Source of the DNA: an uncultured Oscillospiraceae bacterium
GTDB lineage: Bacteria; Bacillota; Clostridia; Oscillospirales; Ruminococcaceae
NCBI GenBank assembly: GCA_910577565.1
Contig: CAJTNJ010000005.1
Span: 32,711 to 96,710, forward strand
DNA: 64,000 nucleotides
Reading direction: 5' to 3'
Shown: positions 36,395-47,429 of the stretch, piece by piece
Layout of the letters: the number at the start of each line of letters is the position of its first letter
How positions within the stretch are numbered: the first letter of the stretch is position 1
Program-made: the position numbers and the translations under genes
Notes under the pieces: model-generated
What the model was told of the DNA's origin: nothing
The model's database searches: none
Seen by the model: only the letters and a program-made list of their open reading frames with translations

Positions 36395-37324
36395 ATGAAT
36401 ACATTTGAAAAAATCACCGATCTCATTGGCAAAACTCCTATGGTTAAACTTTCTAACTATATCAAACAAAAAAAGCTTTGCGCATCAATATACGCAAAAC
36501 TTGAATATTTTAATCCGGCCGGGAGTGTTAAAGATAGAGTAGCTAAAGCAATGATAGAAGATGCAGAAGCAAAAAATATTTTAAAGCAAGACTCAGTAAT
36601 TATAGAACCAACAAGCGGCAACACAGGCATAGGGCTTGCAGCAATAGCAGCATCTAAGGGTTATAAAATAATTCTTACTATGCCTGACACTATGAGCATT
36701 GAACGCCGCAATCTTCTTAAAGCTTATGGTGCAGAGTTGGTGCTTACAGAGGGTGCAAAAGGCATGAAAGGTGCAATTAAAAAAGCAGAAGAACTTGCAA
36801 ACAACACTTCCAACAGCTTTATTCCCAGTCAGTTTACAAACAAAGCAAATCCAAAAGCACACTATGATACAACCGGACCTGAAATTTGGGAAGATACATC
36901 TGGCAGAGTAGATATCTTCGTTGCCGGAGTTGGTACGGGTGGCACTATTTCTGGTGTTGGTGAATATCTAAAAAGCAAAAATCCAAATGTTAAAATTGTT
37001 GCAGTTGAACCTTTTGATTCTCCTGTGCTTTCTAAAGGCACTGCTGGCCCACATAAAATTCAAGGTATTGGAGCCGGTTTTATACCAGATACACTAAACA
37101 CAAAAATATATGACGACATCATCATTGTAAAAAATGAAGATGCGTTTGAAGTTGGAAGAACTCTTGCTAAAACAGAAGGACTTCTTGTTGGCATATCTTC
37201 CGGTGCTGCAGTTTATGCTGCTACCAAGCTTGCGAACTGCCCCGAAAACAAAAATAAGATTATTGTGACCGTTCTCCCTGATGCAGGTGAGCGCTACCTT
37301 TCAACTGAAATGTTCTCTAAATAA
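36395..37324 (+). CDS. cysK: Cysteine synthase A (O-acetylserine sulfhydrylase)
   Basis: A PLP enzyme that makes cysteine from O-acetylserine and sulfide in the cytosol. K46 in [11 protein letters not shown] is the PLP lysine, [10 protein letters not shown] binds the substrate carboxylate, [16 protein letters not shown] binds the PLP phosphate, and SSGAAVYAA lies near the end. At 309 residues it is the standard length. AAAGGGAAC lies before the ATG. It is 95 bases behind pgm with no visible terminator. I see no S-box or other sulfur riboswitch in the gap. Confidence 0.97.
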   Translation: MNTFEKITDLIGKTPMVKLSNYIKQKKLCASIYAKLEYFNPAGSVKDRVAKAMIEDAEAKNILKQDSVIIEPTSGNTGIGLAAIAASKGYKIILTMPDTMSIERRNLLKAYGAELVLTEGAKGMKGAIKKAEELANNTSNSFIPSQFTNKANPKAHYDTTGPEIWEDTSGRVDIFVAGVGTGGTISGVGEYLKSKNPNVKIVAVEPFDSPVLSKGTAGPHKIQGIGAGFIPDTLNTKIYDDIIIVKNEDAFEVGRTLAKTEGLLVGISSGAAVYAATKLANCPENKNKIIVTVLPDAGERYLSTEMFSK

Positions 37325-37570
37325 TTATTATATTTAATCCTATATTTCGCTTTTGTTAAAAATTTGGTTTTATGAAAGTAAAAATTTAGTAAAAGAGAAA
37401 TCAAAAGGGTAGTTATGGACAACTTAAAAAACCAAACAAAAGGAGTGTAAATTTTGATTTAAGGCATTATTATATTTGCTTTTTTATTTAATTCTAATAC
37501 AAAATGTGCTTTTTATTATGTTTTACTATATTATGTATTAAACTCTAGAGTAGTTTTAATTATATATTTT

Positions 37571-38437
37571 TTATGATTCAATTTCTTTTTCTTTTTCTTT
37601 TTTTCTTGACATAAAATACTGAATCAAAAATATCAATGCAAAAATTGATACTATAAAATCAAAAGGCGCAGAATCAGCTATATTATTATTTTCATATTGT
37701 TTAATATAAGATGTTTTGTTAATAAAACTAATTATATATATAATTAAATCAGGGATTATATTGCACAGGCTGAGTAGTATAGAAATAAAGCCTGTAAAAA
37801 CCATAATCTTTTGTGTTAATTTACCTTCAACTCTAGCTATGAGTTTACCTAAACAAAGCAAAAATATTGATAACGATGTTATTCTCAAGATATTTATCAT
37901 ATTTTCCATTATTGAAAACATAACCATATATTCTAAAAACATATTTATTAACTGAACAGATGCAAATAAGCATGGAAATAAAAATGTTATATCGGTAAAA
38001 CCACCTTTATCTTTTTTAATTCTTATAGGTAAATATATATAACAAATGGTAGCTAAGATGCCGAATACAAAAACAAAACATGCCATAATTTTATTGGTCT
38101 GATTATATTTAAATATACTGAATATGTATGTAAATAGGTATATTACTAAAAAAAATGCTGTAATAATTGAAAATATTTTTAATATATAACATTTTGATAA
38201 AAACAATTTTAATTGATATTTTGTAGAATCTTTACATATTAGCAGTAATATTATTATTGCAAAAAGCAATATTATCCCCAAAAACAAATAATTTAAATAT
38301 TCTGGACCACAATAGAAACCTGTTTCAAAATCTGTAAATAAAATTAACTGAAAAGTTCGAATAGTAACCAAAGATATTGAAAAAAACAATAATAATATTA
38401 GGTAAACAAAAACGGAGTTAAATAATTTTATTTTCAT
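37571..38437 (-). CDS. Polytopic membrane protein of unknown function, coupled to citrate synthase
   Basis: A 288-residue protein with about eight hydrophobic helices. The C-terminus is charged, ending RKKEKEKEIES. No family was recognised and no catalytic motif is visible. The start is the ATG at 38435-38437, with GGAGGATATGAGG just ahead; a longer in-frame start would overlap citrate synthase. It begins 28 bases after the citrate synthase stop on the same strand, so it is almost surely co-transcribed. Transport of a carboxylate is conceivable but nothing in the sequence shows it. Confidence 0.7.
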   Translation of the reverse strand: MKIKLFNSVFVYLILLLFFSISLVTIRTFQLILFTDFETGFYCGPEYLNYLFLGIILLFAIIILLLICKDSTKYQLKLFLSKCYILKIFSIITAFFLVIYLFTYIFSIFKYNQTNKIMACFVFVFGILATICYIYLPIRIKKDKGGFTDITFLFPCLFASVQLINMFLEYMVMFSIMENMINILRITSLSIFLLCLGKLIARVEGKLTQKIMVFTGFISILLSLCNIIPDLIIYIISFINKTSYIKQYENNNIADSAPFDFIVSIFALIFLIQYFMSRKKEKEKEIES

Positions 38438-38465
38438 ATCCTCATATCCTCCAATTTTAAACATT

Positions 38466-39839
38466 TTATCTTTCACTCATAGGTTTATATTTAATTTCTT
38501 TTGTAACAGCTTTATATGCAGGCCTTATTATTCTGCCACCAGTTAAGTTTTCTTCCATTCGGTGTGCTGCCCAACCAGCTATTCTGGCAGTAGCAAATAA
38601 AGGTGTAAATAACTCTTCGGGAATGCCTAGCATTTTATAAACAAGGCCGGAATACATATCAACATTAGCAGATATAACTTTTGTGTCATTTTTCTTTTCG
38701 GCAAATACTGATGGAGATAAAGCTTCAATATTTTGTAAAAGCTTAAATTGTGGTTCATATTCTGTTCCTTTAGCAAGCTCCATTGCGTACTTTTTAAGTA
38801 TCAAAGCTCTGGGATCAGACTTTGTATAAACAGCGTGCCCCATACCATAAATAAGTCCTGAGCCATCTCCGGCTTTTTTGTCCATGATTTTGCAAAGATA
38901 GTTTCTAATTTCATCTTTGTCTTCCCAATTATGTACTCCTTGTTTAATGTCATTAAGCATTAACATAACTTTATTATTAGCGCCGCCGTGCTTTGGCCCT
39001 TTTAAAGATCCTATTGCTCCTGCATAGGCAGAATATGCATCAGTGCCTGAAGATGTTAAGCATCGACATACAAATGTTGAGTTATTGCCTCCACCATGTT
39101 CAGCATGAAGCATTAACATCATATCCAACAAATGAGCCTCTTGAGGTGTATATTTTCTGTCTAAGCGAAGTGTGGATAAAATACTTTGAGCTATGCTTTC
39201 TTGTGGATTAATTGGGTGAAGTACAAGGCTTTTTTTATCATAAGTTTTACACTTGGCTTGATATGATGAAATCATTATTGTAGGAATTCTTGCAATAATT
39301 TCAATAGCTTTTCTTAGTTCTTGTTCAATAGTTGTACTATCTGCATAGTCATCATATGTATACATTGAAAGAAGAGCAGATTGCATTTTGTTCATTATAT
39401 TTTTTGACGGTTTTTTTAAAATTACATCTTCTGTAAAACCTTCGGGCAATTCTCTGTGCATAGCAAGAACATTCTTGAAATACTTTATTTCTTCTTCGTT
39501 TGGTAATGTTCCAAAAAGTAAAAGATAAATTACTTCTTCAAAACCAAATCGTTTATTTTTCATGCAATCATTTACAATGTCTTTTATATTATAACCTCTA
39601 TAAATCAATTCGCCTTCTATAGGTTTTTTTTCACCTTCGTCAATAACATAACCGTGCACATTACAAATCAAAGTCAGGCCAGCAAGAACCCCAGTTCCAT
39701 CTGCATTTCTTAAACCTCGTTTTACATCAAGCGTAGAAAATAATTCAGGTTCAATATGATTATTTTTTTTAAACTCTTTACATAAAATGTCTATAGCTGC
39801 TTTTTTTCTGGTACCATAATTTGGCGCCGATTTAGGCAT
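38466..39839 (-). CDS. gltA: Citrate synthase
   Basis: A 457-residue si-type citrate synthase, condensing oxaloacetate and acetyl-CoA. The catalytic blocks are MLMLHAEHGGGNNSTFVCR (first His), GPKHGGANN (second His), GMGHAVYTKSDPRA, and the C-terminal YSGLVYKMLGIPEELFTPLFA with catalytic Asp region before it. The N-terminal 60 residues carry an extension typical of clostridial forms. A weak GAGGTG precedes the ATG. Together with the NAD isocitrate dehydrogenase at 307-1464 it would form the oxidative route to 2-oxoglutarate; aconitase was not seen here. Methylcitrate synthase is a less likely alternative. Confidence 0.93.
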   Translation of the reverse strand: MPKSAPNYGTRKKAAIDILCKEFKKNNHIEPELFSTLDVKRGLRNADGTGVLAGLTLICNVHGYVIDEGEKKPIEGELIYRGYNIKDIVNDCMKNKRFGFEEVIYLLLFGTLPNEEEIKYFKNVLAMHRELPEGFTEDVILKKPSKNIMNKMQSALLSMYTYDDYADSTTIEQELRKAIEIIARIPTIMISSYQAKCKTYDKKSLVLHPINPQESIAQSILSTLRLDRKYTPQEAHLLDMMLMLHAEHGGGNNSTFVCRCLTSSGTDAYSAYAGAIGSLKGPKHGGANNKVMLMLNDIKQGVHNWEDKDEIRNYLCKIMDKKAGDGSGLIYGMGHAVYTKSDPRALILKKYAMELAKGTEYEPQFKLLQNIEALSPSVFAEKKNDTKVISANVDMYSGLVYKMLGIPEELFTPLFATARIAGWAAHRMEENLTGGRIIRPAYKAVTKEIKYKPMSER

Positions 39840-39959
39840 TTAAATCACCTCGATTTTTATGGCATAGTATTAATATAATATAACAATTCATATATACCAT
39901 GAGAACTAATTTTACATTATTTCATGCCTACTGTCAAGCGAGAAAGTGGCCCCACAGTA

Positions 39960-40485
39960 TGATGTTACATATAGGTGTTATAATGATATGTGACAAAATA
40001 ATAAGGCCCTAAAGGAAGTAATAGAAATGGATGAACTATAAAGTTATGCATAGAGAAAAAACAAAAATTATCTGATAACATTTATAACAAGAAAATCGAG
40101 ACAAATAGTAGGTTATGATATAGCATTTGATAAAAATGAAAAAGTATACAGAATATAGCTGACAAAGCATCGAAAGCAAAATATTACTATTCTGATGCAA
40201 ATCCAAGCTATCAAAATATATGCTATAGTGGTAAGCATAGCTATTTCGAGGAAAAAAGTCATACTTTTACAGTAGAAGGAATCAATTCTAATATTCGTAA
40301 ATATATAGCTGCTTTACAGAGATCCTCTAAATGTTTTTTTGTTCTTTAAATACTTTTAAAATTGTCATGAATATTTTTGTGTATGTTTATAACAAATTTG
40401 GGGAGTTTAAGCTTCGTTTTCCTCTTCTTAAAAATTTTGCTTTTCTTATTGACTTTCTTCCTTATTTTTTTATTTGGGTACTTCC
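39960..40485 (+). mobile_element. IS1-family relic, copy D
   Basis: On the + strand, a broken transposase reads MDEL.SY near 40027, VGYDIAFDKNEK near 40110, TFTVEGINSNIRKYIAALQR near 40270-40330, then a frameshifted C-terminal block. The right end, ATTTGGGTACTTCC, ends at about 40485 and matches copies C and E. The N-terminal zinc-finger half is missing. Multiple stops make it inactive. Confidence 0.75.
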
Positions 40486-40500
40486 AAAATTATATACATC

Positions 40501-40530
40501 TTGAATTTATATTGCTATATTTGATATAAT
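40501..40530 (+). promoter_or_regulatory. Promoter of addBA
   Basis: TTGAAT, an 18-base spacer and TATAAT lie 41 bases before addB, just outside the end of the IS1 relic. The relic did not remove the native promoter. Confidence 0.65.
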
Positions 40531-40570
40531 AATTAAAAAGTTTTACATATAAAAGTTAGGAATTTTACAT

Positions 40571-43500
40571 ATGGTTTCATTTATTTTAGGAACTGCAATT
40601 GACAACTTCGATAAACCACTTATTGAAAAATTTAATAATACAAAAAAAAATGAAATTATACTGATTGTTCCCGAACAATATTCTTTTTCTGCAGAAAAAA
40701 ATATATATTCTTTATTTCAAAATTCAAACAAAAAAATTAATGTTTTTAGCTTTTCAAGACTTGCACACTATATATTCAAAAACTATGGCGGACTTGCTGG
40801 TGAGTATGCTGACGCTTTATCTAAAATCACTATAATGAACCTTATTTTATACGAACTACGCGACAAACTCAAAATATATTCAAAATCTATAAATAAACCC
40901 GGTTTTGCAGAGACTCTTCTTACTACAATTGAAGAAATAAAAAACAACGGTCTTTCTCCCGCTGATTTTTATTTGAAGATTAATCTTATTAACGATGATA
41001 ATCTAAAGCTTAAATCAGATGACTTTTTGAAAATATTTGAAGCTTACAATGCCCACCTTAATGCATCTTATCGAGATCCGCTTGATGATCTTGCACGCGC
41101 AAATAAGATATGTACTGAAAATGACTTCTTCTTAGATAAAGAAATATATTTTGACAAATTCTTATCTTTTAGTGGCGCACAACTTAATTTTATTAAGACA
41201 ATGATTAGTCAGACAGATATTTCTTTTGCATTATATTATAAAAAAGATGATCAACTGTTTGAAACTACTAAAAATACAATGGACAAAATAACTTCCATAG
41301 CTAATTTAAATAATGTTAAAATAAATTATCCTATTTTTATAAAAGATAAAGTCAACAAACCATTGTCGTTAATTGAATTGGAAAAAAATATTCTAAGAAT
41401 AAAAAAACAAGATGCCAAAACTATTAAACAAACACCAGATAACATAAAAGTTTTTATTGCACCTAATGAATATGATGAGGTCAATTGTGTTCTATCAGAA
41501 GTAATATCTCTTGTTCAAAAAGGTATGAACTTATCTGATATAGTAATTCTAACAAGAAATCTTAAAGATTATAAAAATGCCTTGTTAAGCACACTAAAAA
41601 AATACAATATCCCATATTTTATAGATGAAATATCTTCTGCTGAACAAATGCAATTAATAAACCTCTGTTACAGCATCATCGATCTTGCAAATAATTTTAC
41701 TATTGAATCTTGCCTACAAATCCTAAAAAGCGACTTAACTTGCTTTAACACTGAAGAAATATCTATATTTGAAAACTATCTTTATACATGGAAAATTGAC
41801 TTTAAAACTATAAGACAGCCATTCATTAATAACCCTAGAGGATTTATTCCTCAAAATAATAAAAAATCTCAAGATGACAGCAATTTACAAACCGCTCAAA
41901 AAGTCCGTGAGCTCTTAATTAAGGCTATAGATTTGTTAAAAAGCAGCAAAAATAATGCTAAGTCTATTTCAAATAACATACTAAAATCTCTTGACATTCT
42001 CGGTGTAAAAAAACGCATACAAGAAGAAATTTTAATAAATGATAGCCCTTTATCCCAAGAATATGATATTAAAAAGCAATGGGATATACTTATCCACATA
42101 CTTGAGACGATAGTCCATATAACAAAAGACATTGAAATTTCAATTAAAGAATATATGTTTCTTTTTTTAGGTGCAATAAAGAACATCGATGTTGGTCAGA
42201 TACCTCAATCTTTAAATTGCTTATTGATTGGCTCTGCAGAACGAACTATTACAAATAACCCTAAAGCTACTTTTATTATTGGTGCAAACGACGGCATATT
42301 CCCCTACATATCAAATTTTACCGGCATATTTTCAAACAATGACAGAGTAAAACTAGAAAACGTCGGCATTAATTTATCAAAAACGCTTATGGAAAAAGAT
42401 GCAGAAGAAAGATTAATAGCCTATAAAGCGCTATGTTCTTCTTTTGAATATCTTTATGTTTGCGCACGAACTTCCGATGTTTCTGGGAATACCATATACC
42501 CTTCTGAAGTTATTGCAGATTTAACAAAAATATATGGAAATGACATAGTAAATTATACAGAGAACAGAAATATAATATCATATTGCTTAACAGACAACAG
42601 TGCATTTATGCAGCTTGCTTATCACTATAATGACAACACAAAAGAATCGGAATCTTTAAAAGCTTACTTTAACTCAAACTCAAATTATTCTAAACAAATA
42701 GCTGATATAGAAAAAAATAACGATGTTTCATATATCAAATTAAAAGATAGTAATCTATGTCGTAGTATTTTCCCAAAAACAATCTCGCCATCTCAAATTG
42801 AGCAATTTTATAGGTGTCCATTTTCATATTATTGCAAATATGGTCTTAAAATTAAACCACGTGTTAAAACAGATCTTGATTCTCCTTCTATTGGATTAAT
42901 AGTTCACTATATACTTGAAAAAGTAGTCTCTGATGATCATTTTCTTAACATGTCAAGCGATAAAATAAATGAAAAGATAAAAAGCGAACTTAAAAATTAT
43001 CTAATAAATCAATTTAGCGGTGAAATAGGAAAATCTGCGCGATTTATGCAAATTTACAGCAACTTGGAAAAAACTCTAAATGAACTATGCAACAACATAA
43101 AACAAGAATTAATGTCAAGTAAATATCGCCCGGTTAAATTTGAATATGACATATCAAACAATTCAAAAGTTTCTGAATTAACAGTAAAAATAGATGATAA
43201 AAACATCGTAAAAGTCGGCGGCAAAGTTGATAGAATCGATACATGGGTTATAGACGGAAAAACATACCTTAGAATTATCGACTACAAAACCGGAAATAAA
43301 TCAATTGATTTTGCAGATTTATACCAGGGCTTAAACTTGCAAATGCTTATCTATTTATTCTCTATTTATATAAATGGCAAAGCTGAATTTGGCGACATAA
43401 TTCCCGCTGGAATATTATATATTCCGGCTTTTGGGAATATGAAAAAATATGTAGTAAGTTCAAGGAATCCAGATAAAAACCAAGTAAGAGATATTATTCA

Positions 43501-43906
43501 AAAAGGATTTAGATCAAACGGATTGCTTCTTGATTCTATTGAAAATATCAAAGCTATGGAAAAAATTGAACCGGGAGGCACCGGCAACTTTATACCTATA
43601 AGAATATCAAAAGATAATATAATCTACAAAAAAGATTCTGATAAAATGCTTGTCTCAAAATTTCAACTGGATTCTTTGTTTTTGTTTGTTGAAAATCAAA
43701 TTAAAAAAATGTACAGATCATTGCTAAAAGGCATGATAGATCAAGCACCTGTTGCAATGTCAAAAGGAGCATCAATTGCATGTGATTATTGTGACTATAA
43801 AAGCATCTGCAATTCTGATAATTTAAAATTAAACCCAAATATCACAAAACTAACCAAAGATGAATTCTTTAATATGTTAGCCAGGGAGATAAATGAAAAA
43901 ATATGA
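40571..43906 (+). CDS. addB: ATP-dependent helicase/nuclease subunit B
   Basis: The 1111-residue AddB subunit of the AddAB enzyme that resects double-strand breaks for recombination. The N-terminal start MVSFILGTAIDNFDKPLIEK aligns with the Walker A region of AddB but lacks GKT, while the VPEQYSFSAEKNIY block is kept. The C-terminal nuclease shows GGKVDRIDTW and IIDYKTGNKSIDF. Fe-S cysteines are seen in YRCPFSYYCKYG and in CDYCDYKSIC near the end. It overlaps addA by 4 bases (ATGA), so translation is coupled. Missing helicase ATP binding resembles RexB of lactic bacteria. Confidence 0.95.
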   Translation: MVSFILGTAIDNFDKPLIEKFNNTKKNEIILIVPEQYSFSAEKNIYSLFQNSNKKINVFSFSRLAHYIFKNYGGLAGEYADALSKITIMNLILYELRDKLKIYSKSINKPGFAETLLTTIEEIKNNGLSPADFYLKINLINDDNLKLKSDDFLKIFEAYNAHLNASYRDPLDDLARANKICTENDFFLDKEIYFDKFLSFSGAQLNFIKTMISQTDISFALYYKKDDQLFETTKNTMDKITSIANLNNVKINYPIFIKDKVNKPLSLIELEKNILRIKKQDAKTIKQTPDNIKVFIAPNEYDEVNCVLSEVISLVQKGMNLSDIVILTRNLKDYKNALLSTLKKYNIPYFIDEISSAEQMQLINLCYSIIDLANNFTIESCLQILKSDLTCFNTEEISIFENYLYTWKIDFKTIRQPFINNPRGFIPQNNKKSQDDSNLQTAQKVRELLIKAIDLLKSSKNNAKSISNNILKSLDILGVKKRIQEEILINDSPLSQEYDIKKQWDILIHILETIVHITKDIEISIKEYMFLFLGAIKNIDVGQIPQSLNCLLIGSAERTITNNPKATFIIGANDGIFPYISNFTGIFSNNDRVKLENVGINLSKTLMEKDAEERLIAYKALCSSFEYLYVCARTSDVSGNTIYPSEVIADLTKIYGNDIVNYTENRNIISYCLTDNSAFMQLAYHYNDNTKESESLKAYFNSNSNYSKQIADIEKNNDVSYIKLKDSNLCRSIFPKTISPSQIEQFYRCPFSYYCKYGLKIKPRVKTDLDSPSIGLIVHYILEKVVSDDHFLNMSSDKINEKIKSELKNYLINQFSGEIGKSARFMQIYSNLEKTLNELCNNIKQELMSSKYRPVKFEYDISNNSKVSELTVKIDDKNIVKVGGKVDRIDTWVIDGKTYLRIIDYKTGNKSIDFADLYQGLNLQMLIYLFSIYINGKAEFGDIIPAGILYIPAFGNMKKYVVSSRNPDKNQVRDIIQKGFRSNGLLLDSIENIKAMEKIEPGGTGNFIPIRISKDNIIYKKDSDKMLVSKFQLDSLFLFVENQIKKMYRSLLKGMIDQAPVAMSKGASIACDYCDYKSICNSDNLKLNPNITKLTKDEFFNMLAREINEKI

Positions 43907-46900
43907 TAAACGAAAAACAGTTATATGAATGTTTAAATATTAATAAAATGACCTCTTTTCAAAAAGAAGCTGTTCTTTCAAACGATACACCAATTTTAGT
44001 ATCCGCCTCTGCAGGAAGTGGAAAAACACTTGTGTTGTCAACAAGGGTTGTATATAAGCTTGCTAATCCAAATGATCCGATTGACCCAAAAGATTTGCTG
44101 GTAGTAACGTTTGCAAAAGACGCCGCAAAAGAAATGCTTGAACGGATTTCTTCAACAATGAAAAAGCTTGTGTTAAAATACCCTGATAACAAACAATTAA
44201 AAAAACAGCAATCTTTGCTATCACAAGCCAATATAACAACCATAGACGCCTTTTGTTCTAATTTACTTAGAGAAAAATTTGAGCTTGCAAATCTTTCGCC
44301 AAATTTTAGGATTGCCGAAGAAGCTGAAATTGAACAAATCAAATCCCAGATTATTGATGAGATTTTTGAAATGGAATATGAAAAATCTCCAAAAGAATTT
44401 CAGGATTTTTGTGACTATTTTAGTTTAAATAGCGATTATGGCCTTAAAAATGCAATACTTGAAATATATAAAAAACATAGAACACATCCTTTCCCTAAAA
44501 AATATTTATCTGAAATTTTGTTTACATACACAAATCCGCCAAGTTTAAATGACAGCAATTGGGCTAAAGAAGTAAAACAAGGAATATATGACCAAATAAA
44601 AAAGGCAGAAAGTTTGCTTTTTAATTCCTTTAGCGCCATGGATGATCCAATTTTAAGACGCAGTTTTACTCCAAATGTAGATGAAATGATATCCATTTTA
44701 AAAGACTTGTCCAAGAAAATAAATAATTCAAAGTTTTCTGATATTATAAATATTGTTGACAATGTGAAATTCAAATCACTGCCAAGATATAATAAAAAAA
44801 CAAACCCTTTTGATATGGATTTGTCAGCGCAAATAAAAAGGAAATATATAGAGCCGGCAAAGAAAATAATAAAATCTTTAAAAGACTATGCAATAACCGA
44901 GCAGCAATATGATGACGACTTAAAAAAACAATTGCCTATCATAAAAAAATTGATTGATGTAACTAAGGAGTTTTCAAATAAGCTTGAAATAAAAAAGAAC
45001 GAACTAAATATCTTAGAATTTTCTGATCTTTTGTTAAAGACGCTGGATATGTTTATAAATTCATCTGGTAAAGAGCCAAAACTTACATCGTTTGGAGAAG
45101 AGATGTCAAAACGTTTTAAAGAGGTGCTAGTAGATGAATTTCAAGATGTTAACCAAGCACAAGATATGTTGTTTAGAGTGCTTTCAAATAACAACAAAAA
45201 TATATTTATGGTTGGAGATTTAAAACAAAGCATATATCGTTTCCGAGAAGCAGATCTAGACGTTTTTCTTAAACATAGGTCCAGCTGCATAAAACAAGGC
45301 AGTGATGGAAAGTTCATACAACTAAACAACAACTTTAGGAGCAGAAAAGAAGTAACAAATGCGGTAAACTTTTTATTTGGACAAATTATGTCAGCTCAAT
45401 TTGGAGGGGTAGATTATAAAGATTGTGAACAGCTTTTTAGTTCAGGAATGTTTGCCAAAAACAGCAACTTTAATACAGAGTTTCATATACTTAACAATGA
45501 CAGCGATTTAACTGATCTAGAATATGAGGTCAAACATATAACAAATACTATAAAATCCATGCTTTTAAACGGTTTTAAAGTAAGTGACGGCGATTCATCT
45601 TTAAGGCCTTGTAAACCTAGTGATTTTGCAATACTACTTCGTTCAGGGAAAAAAGCTTCAAATTTGCTTTTAAAACAACTAAGAGAGTTAGATGTTCCGG
45701 TTAAATCGGAAGTTGAAACGGGATATTTTGATGCTTATGAAGTAGCTCTTATGGTTTCATTGCTTCAAATTATTGATAACCCGCTGCTTGATATTCCGCT
45801 TTGCACAGTATTATTGTCGCCAATATTTGGATTTATACCCGATGAACTTGCACAAATTCGTTTAGAACAAAAAGATATGCCATTATATTTGAGTTTGAAA
45901 GAATCTCAAAATGAGCATTGCAAATCTTTTATAAACATCTTAACTCAATTTAGAAAAAAAGCTGCTGCTTTGCCGTTGTCACAATTGATACAAGAGATAT
46001 ATAATAACACACTGTTTTATTCTCTATTTGCAACCTCAAAATCAAGTGAGCAAAAACTTGTCAACTTAAGGCTGTTGTTGTCACAAGCAGAAAAATATGA
46101 AAATTCCAGCAGTCATGGGTTGTCAGGATTCTTGCGTATGATTAAACACTGCAAAGAAAATGGAAAAGGTTTTGAAACATTCGGCACAGTAAGTAAAAAC
46201 ATTAATTCTGTGAAAATCATGACTATACATAAAAGCAAAGGACTTGAGTTCCCAATTGTTTTTGTTTCGCTTTGCGGTAAACGCTTTAACGAACAAGATT
46301 TTACACAACCTGTTTTATTATCTTCAAAATTTGGACTTGCATTAAAACATTCAGATCCTTCAACGTTATCTCGATATAATACACTGCCATATAATGCATC
46401 TGTATTTGCTGAAAGAAATGCCATGCGAGCTGAAGAGCTTAGAGTCTTATATGTTGCAATGACTAGAGCAAAAGATAAATTAATACTTACAACAACAGAT
46501 AAAGATCAAAAATATAAAAATCCTATAATTTCAGATGATATTTTACTTCCGCCATCATATTGCCGCAACAATAACAGCTTTTATGATTGGTTGCTTGCAG
46601 GATTTATGCGCCATCCAAACGCATTCTTTATAAGTCCAAAAATACACTTCGATTCAAGCGAATTTGATTGCTCCATTATAATAAATACTAAATTAAACGA
46701 AATAAATCAAACAGAAAACAAAAAACAATATGAAAAACCCGATCCTACAATAATAAAAACAATTAAAGATCAAATTAATTTTAAATATGAAAACCAAATA
46801 TTATCTTTTGTTCCATCAAAATTGTCTGTTACGGATATAGTTAAAAAAGATAAATTAACAACATCACTTAAAACTCCGAATTTCAGCGAAAGTTTAACAG

Positions 46901-47400
46901 CCTCTGAAATTGGAATCGCCACTCATTCTTTCCTACAATATGCCGACTTTAAAAATGCAAAACAAAACATAGATATTGAAATTGAAAGATTGCTAAAAAA
47001 AGAATTTATAACCAAAAAACAAGCAGAATATTTAGAAAAAAACAAACTCAAACAGTTTTTTGATTCTAAAGTTTACAACCTTATAGAAGATGCTGATTCT
47101 GTAGAAAGAGAAAAAAGTTTTATTTATAAGATTAAAGCAAAAGAACTATATCCTGAAGCTGATGATCATGAAATAATAATACAAGGAATCATTGACTGTG
47201 TGATTGAAAAAAATAACAAATTGATAATAATAGATTACAAAACTGACAGAATGTCAAAAGATGATATTAAAAAATTATATAAAAAACAACTATTTTACTA
47301 CAAAATTGCATTAGAATCATTACTCAAAAAACCTGTTATTTCGTGTTTAATTTACTCACTTCACCTAAATGCAACAATAGAATGTGTAGAGATGCCTTAA
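43903..47400 (+). CDS. addA: ATP-dependent helicase/nuclease subunit A
   Basis: The 1165-residue motor and nuclease subunit of AddAB. Walker A is SASAGSGKT at 34-42. Helicase motifs include VDEFQDVNQAQ, VGDLKQSIYRFREAD, IMTIHKSKGLEFPIVF and LRVLYVAMTRAKDKL. The C-terminal RecB-type nuclease has AGIATHS-like EIGIATHSFLQ and IIIDYKTDRMS. It starts inside the addB stop region (4-base overlap). Residues are full length and no break is visible, even though IS1 relics flank the operon on both sides. Confidence 0.97.
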   Translation: MINEKQLYECLNINKMTSFQKEAVLSNDTPILVSASAGSGKTLVLSTRVVYKLANPNDPIDPKDLLVVTFAKDAAKEMLERISSTMKKLVLKYPDNKQLKKQQSLLSQANITTIDAFCSNLLREKFELANLSPNFRIAEEAEIEQIKSQIIDEIFEMEYEKSPKEFQDFCDYFSLNSDYGLKNAILEIYKKHRTHPFPKKYLSEILFTYTNPPSLNDSNWAKEVKQGIYDQIKKAESLLFNSFSAMDDPILRRSFTPNVDEMISILKDLSKKINNSKFSDIINIVDNVKFKSLPRYNKKTNPFDMDLSAQIKRKYIEPAKKIIKSLKDYAITEQQYDDDLKKQLPIIKKLIDVTKEFSNKLEIKKNELNILEFSDLLLKTLDMFINSSGKEPKLTSFGEEMSKRFKEVLVDEFQDVNQAQDMLFRVLSNNNKNIFMVGDLKQSIYRFREADLDVFLKHRSSCIKQGSDGKFIQLNNNFRSRKEVTNAVNFLFGQIMSAQFGGVDYKDCEQLFSSGMFAKNSNFNTEFHILNNDSDLTDLEYEVKHITNTIKSMLLNGFKVSDGDSSLRPCKPSDFAILLRSGKKASNLLLKQLRELDVPVKSEVETGYFDAYEVALMVSLLQIIDNPLLDIPLCTVLLSPIFGFIPDELAQIRLEQKDMPLYLSLKESQNEHCKSFINILTQFRKKAAALPLSQLIQEIYNNTLFYSLFATSKSSEQKLVNLRLLLSQAEKYENSSSHGLSGFLRMIKHCKENGKGFETFGTVSKNINSVKIMTIHKSKGLEFPIVFVSLCGKRFNEQDFTQPVLLSSKFGLALKHSDPSTLSRYNTLPYNASVFAERNAMRAEELRVLYVAMTRAKDKLILTTTDKDQKYKNPIISDDILLPPSYCRNNNSFYDWLLAGFMRHPNAFFISPKIHFDSSEFDCSIIINTKLNEINQTENKKQYEKPDPTIIKTIKDQINFKYENQILSFVPSKLSVTDIVKKDKLTTSLKTPNFSESLTASEIGIATHSFLQYADFKNAKQNIDIEIERLLKKEFITKKQAEYLEKNKLKQFFDSKVYNLIEDADSVEREKSFIYKIKAKELYPEADDHEIIIQGIIDCVIEKNNKLIIIDYKTDRMSKDDIKKLYKKQLFYYKIALESLLKKPVISCLIYSLHLNATIECVEMP

Positions 47401-47429
47401 AAGAATATAATATGATATAATATAGTAGT

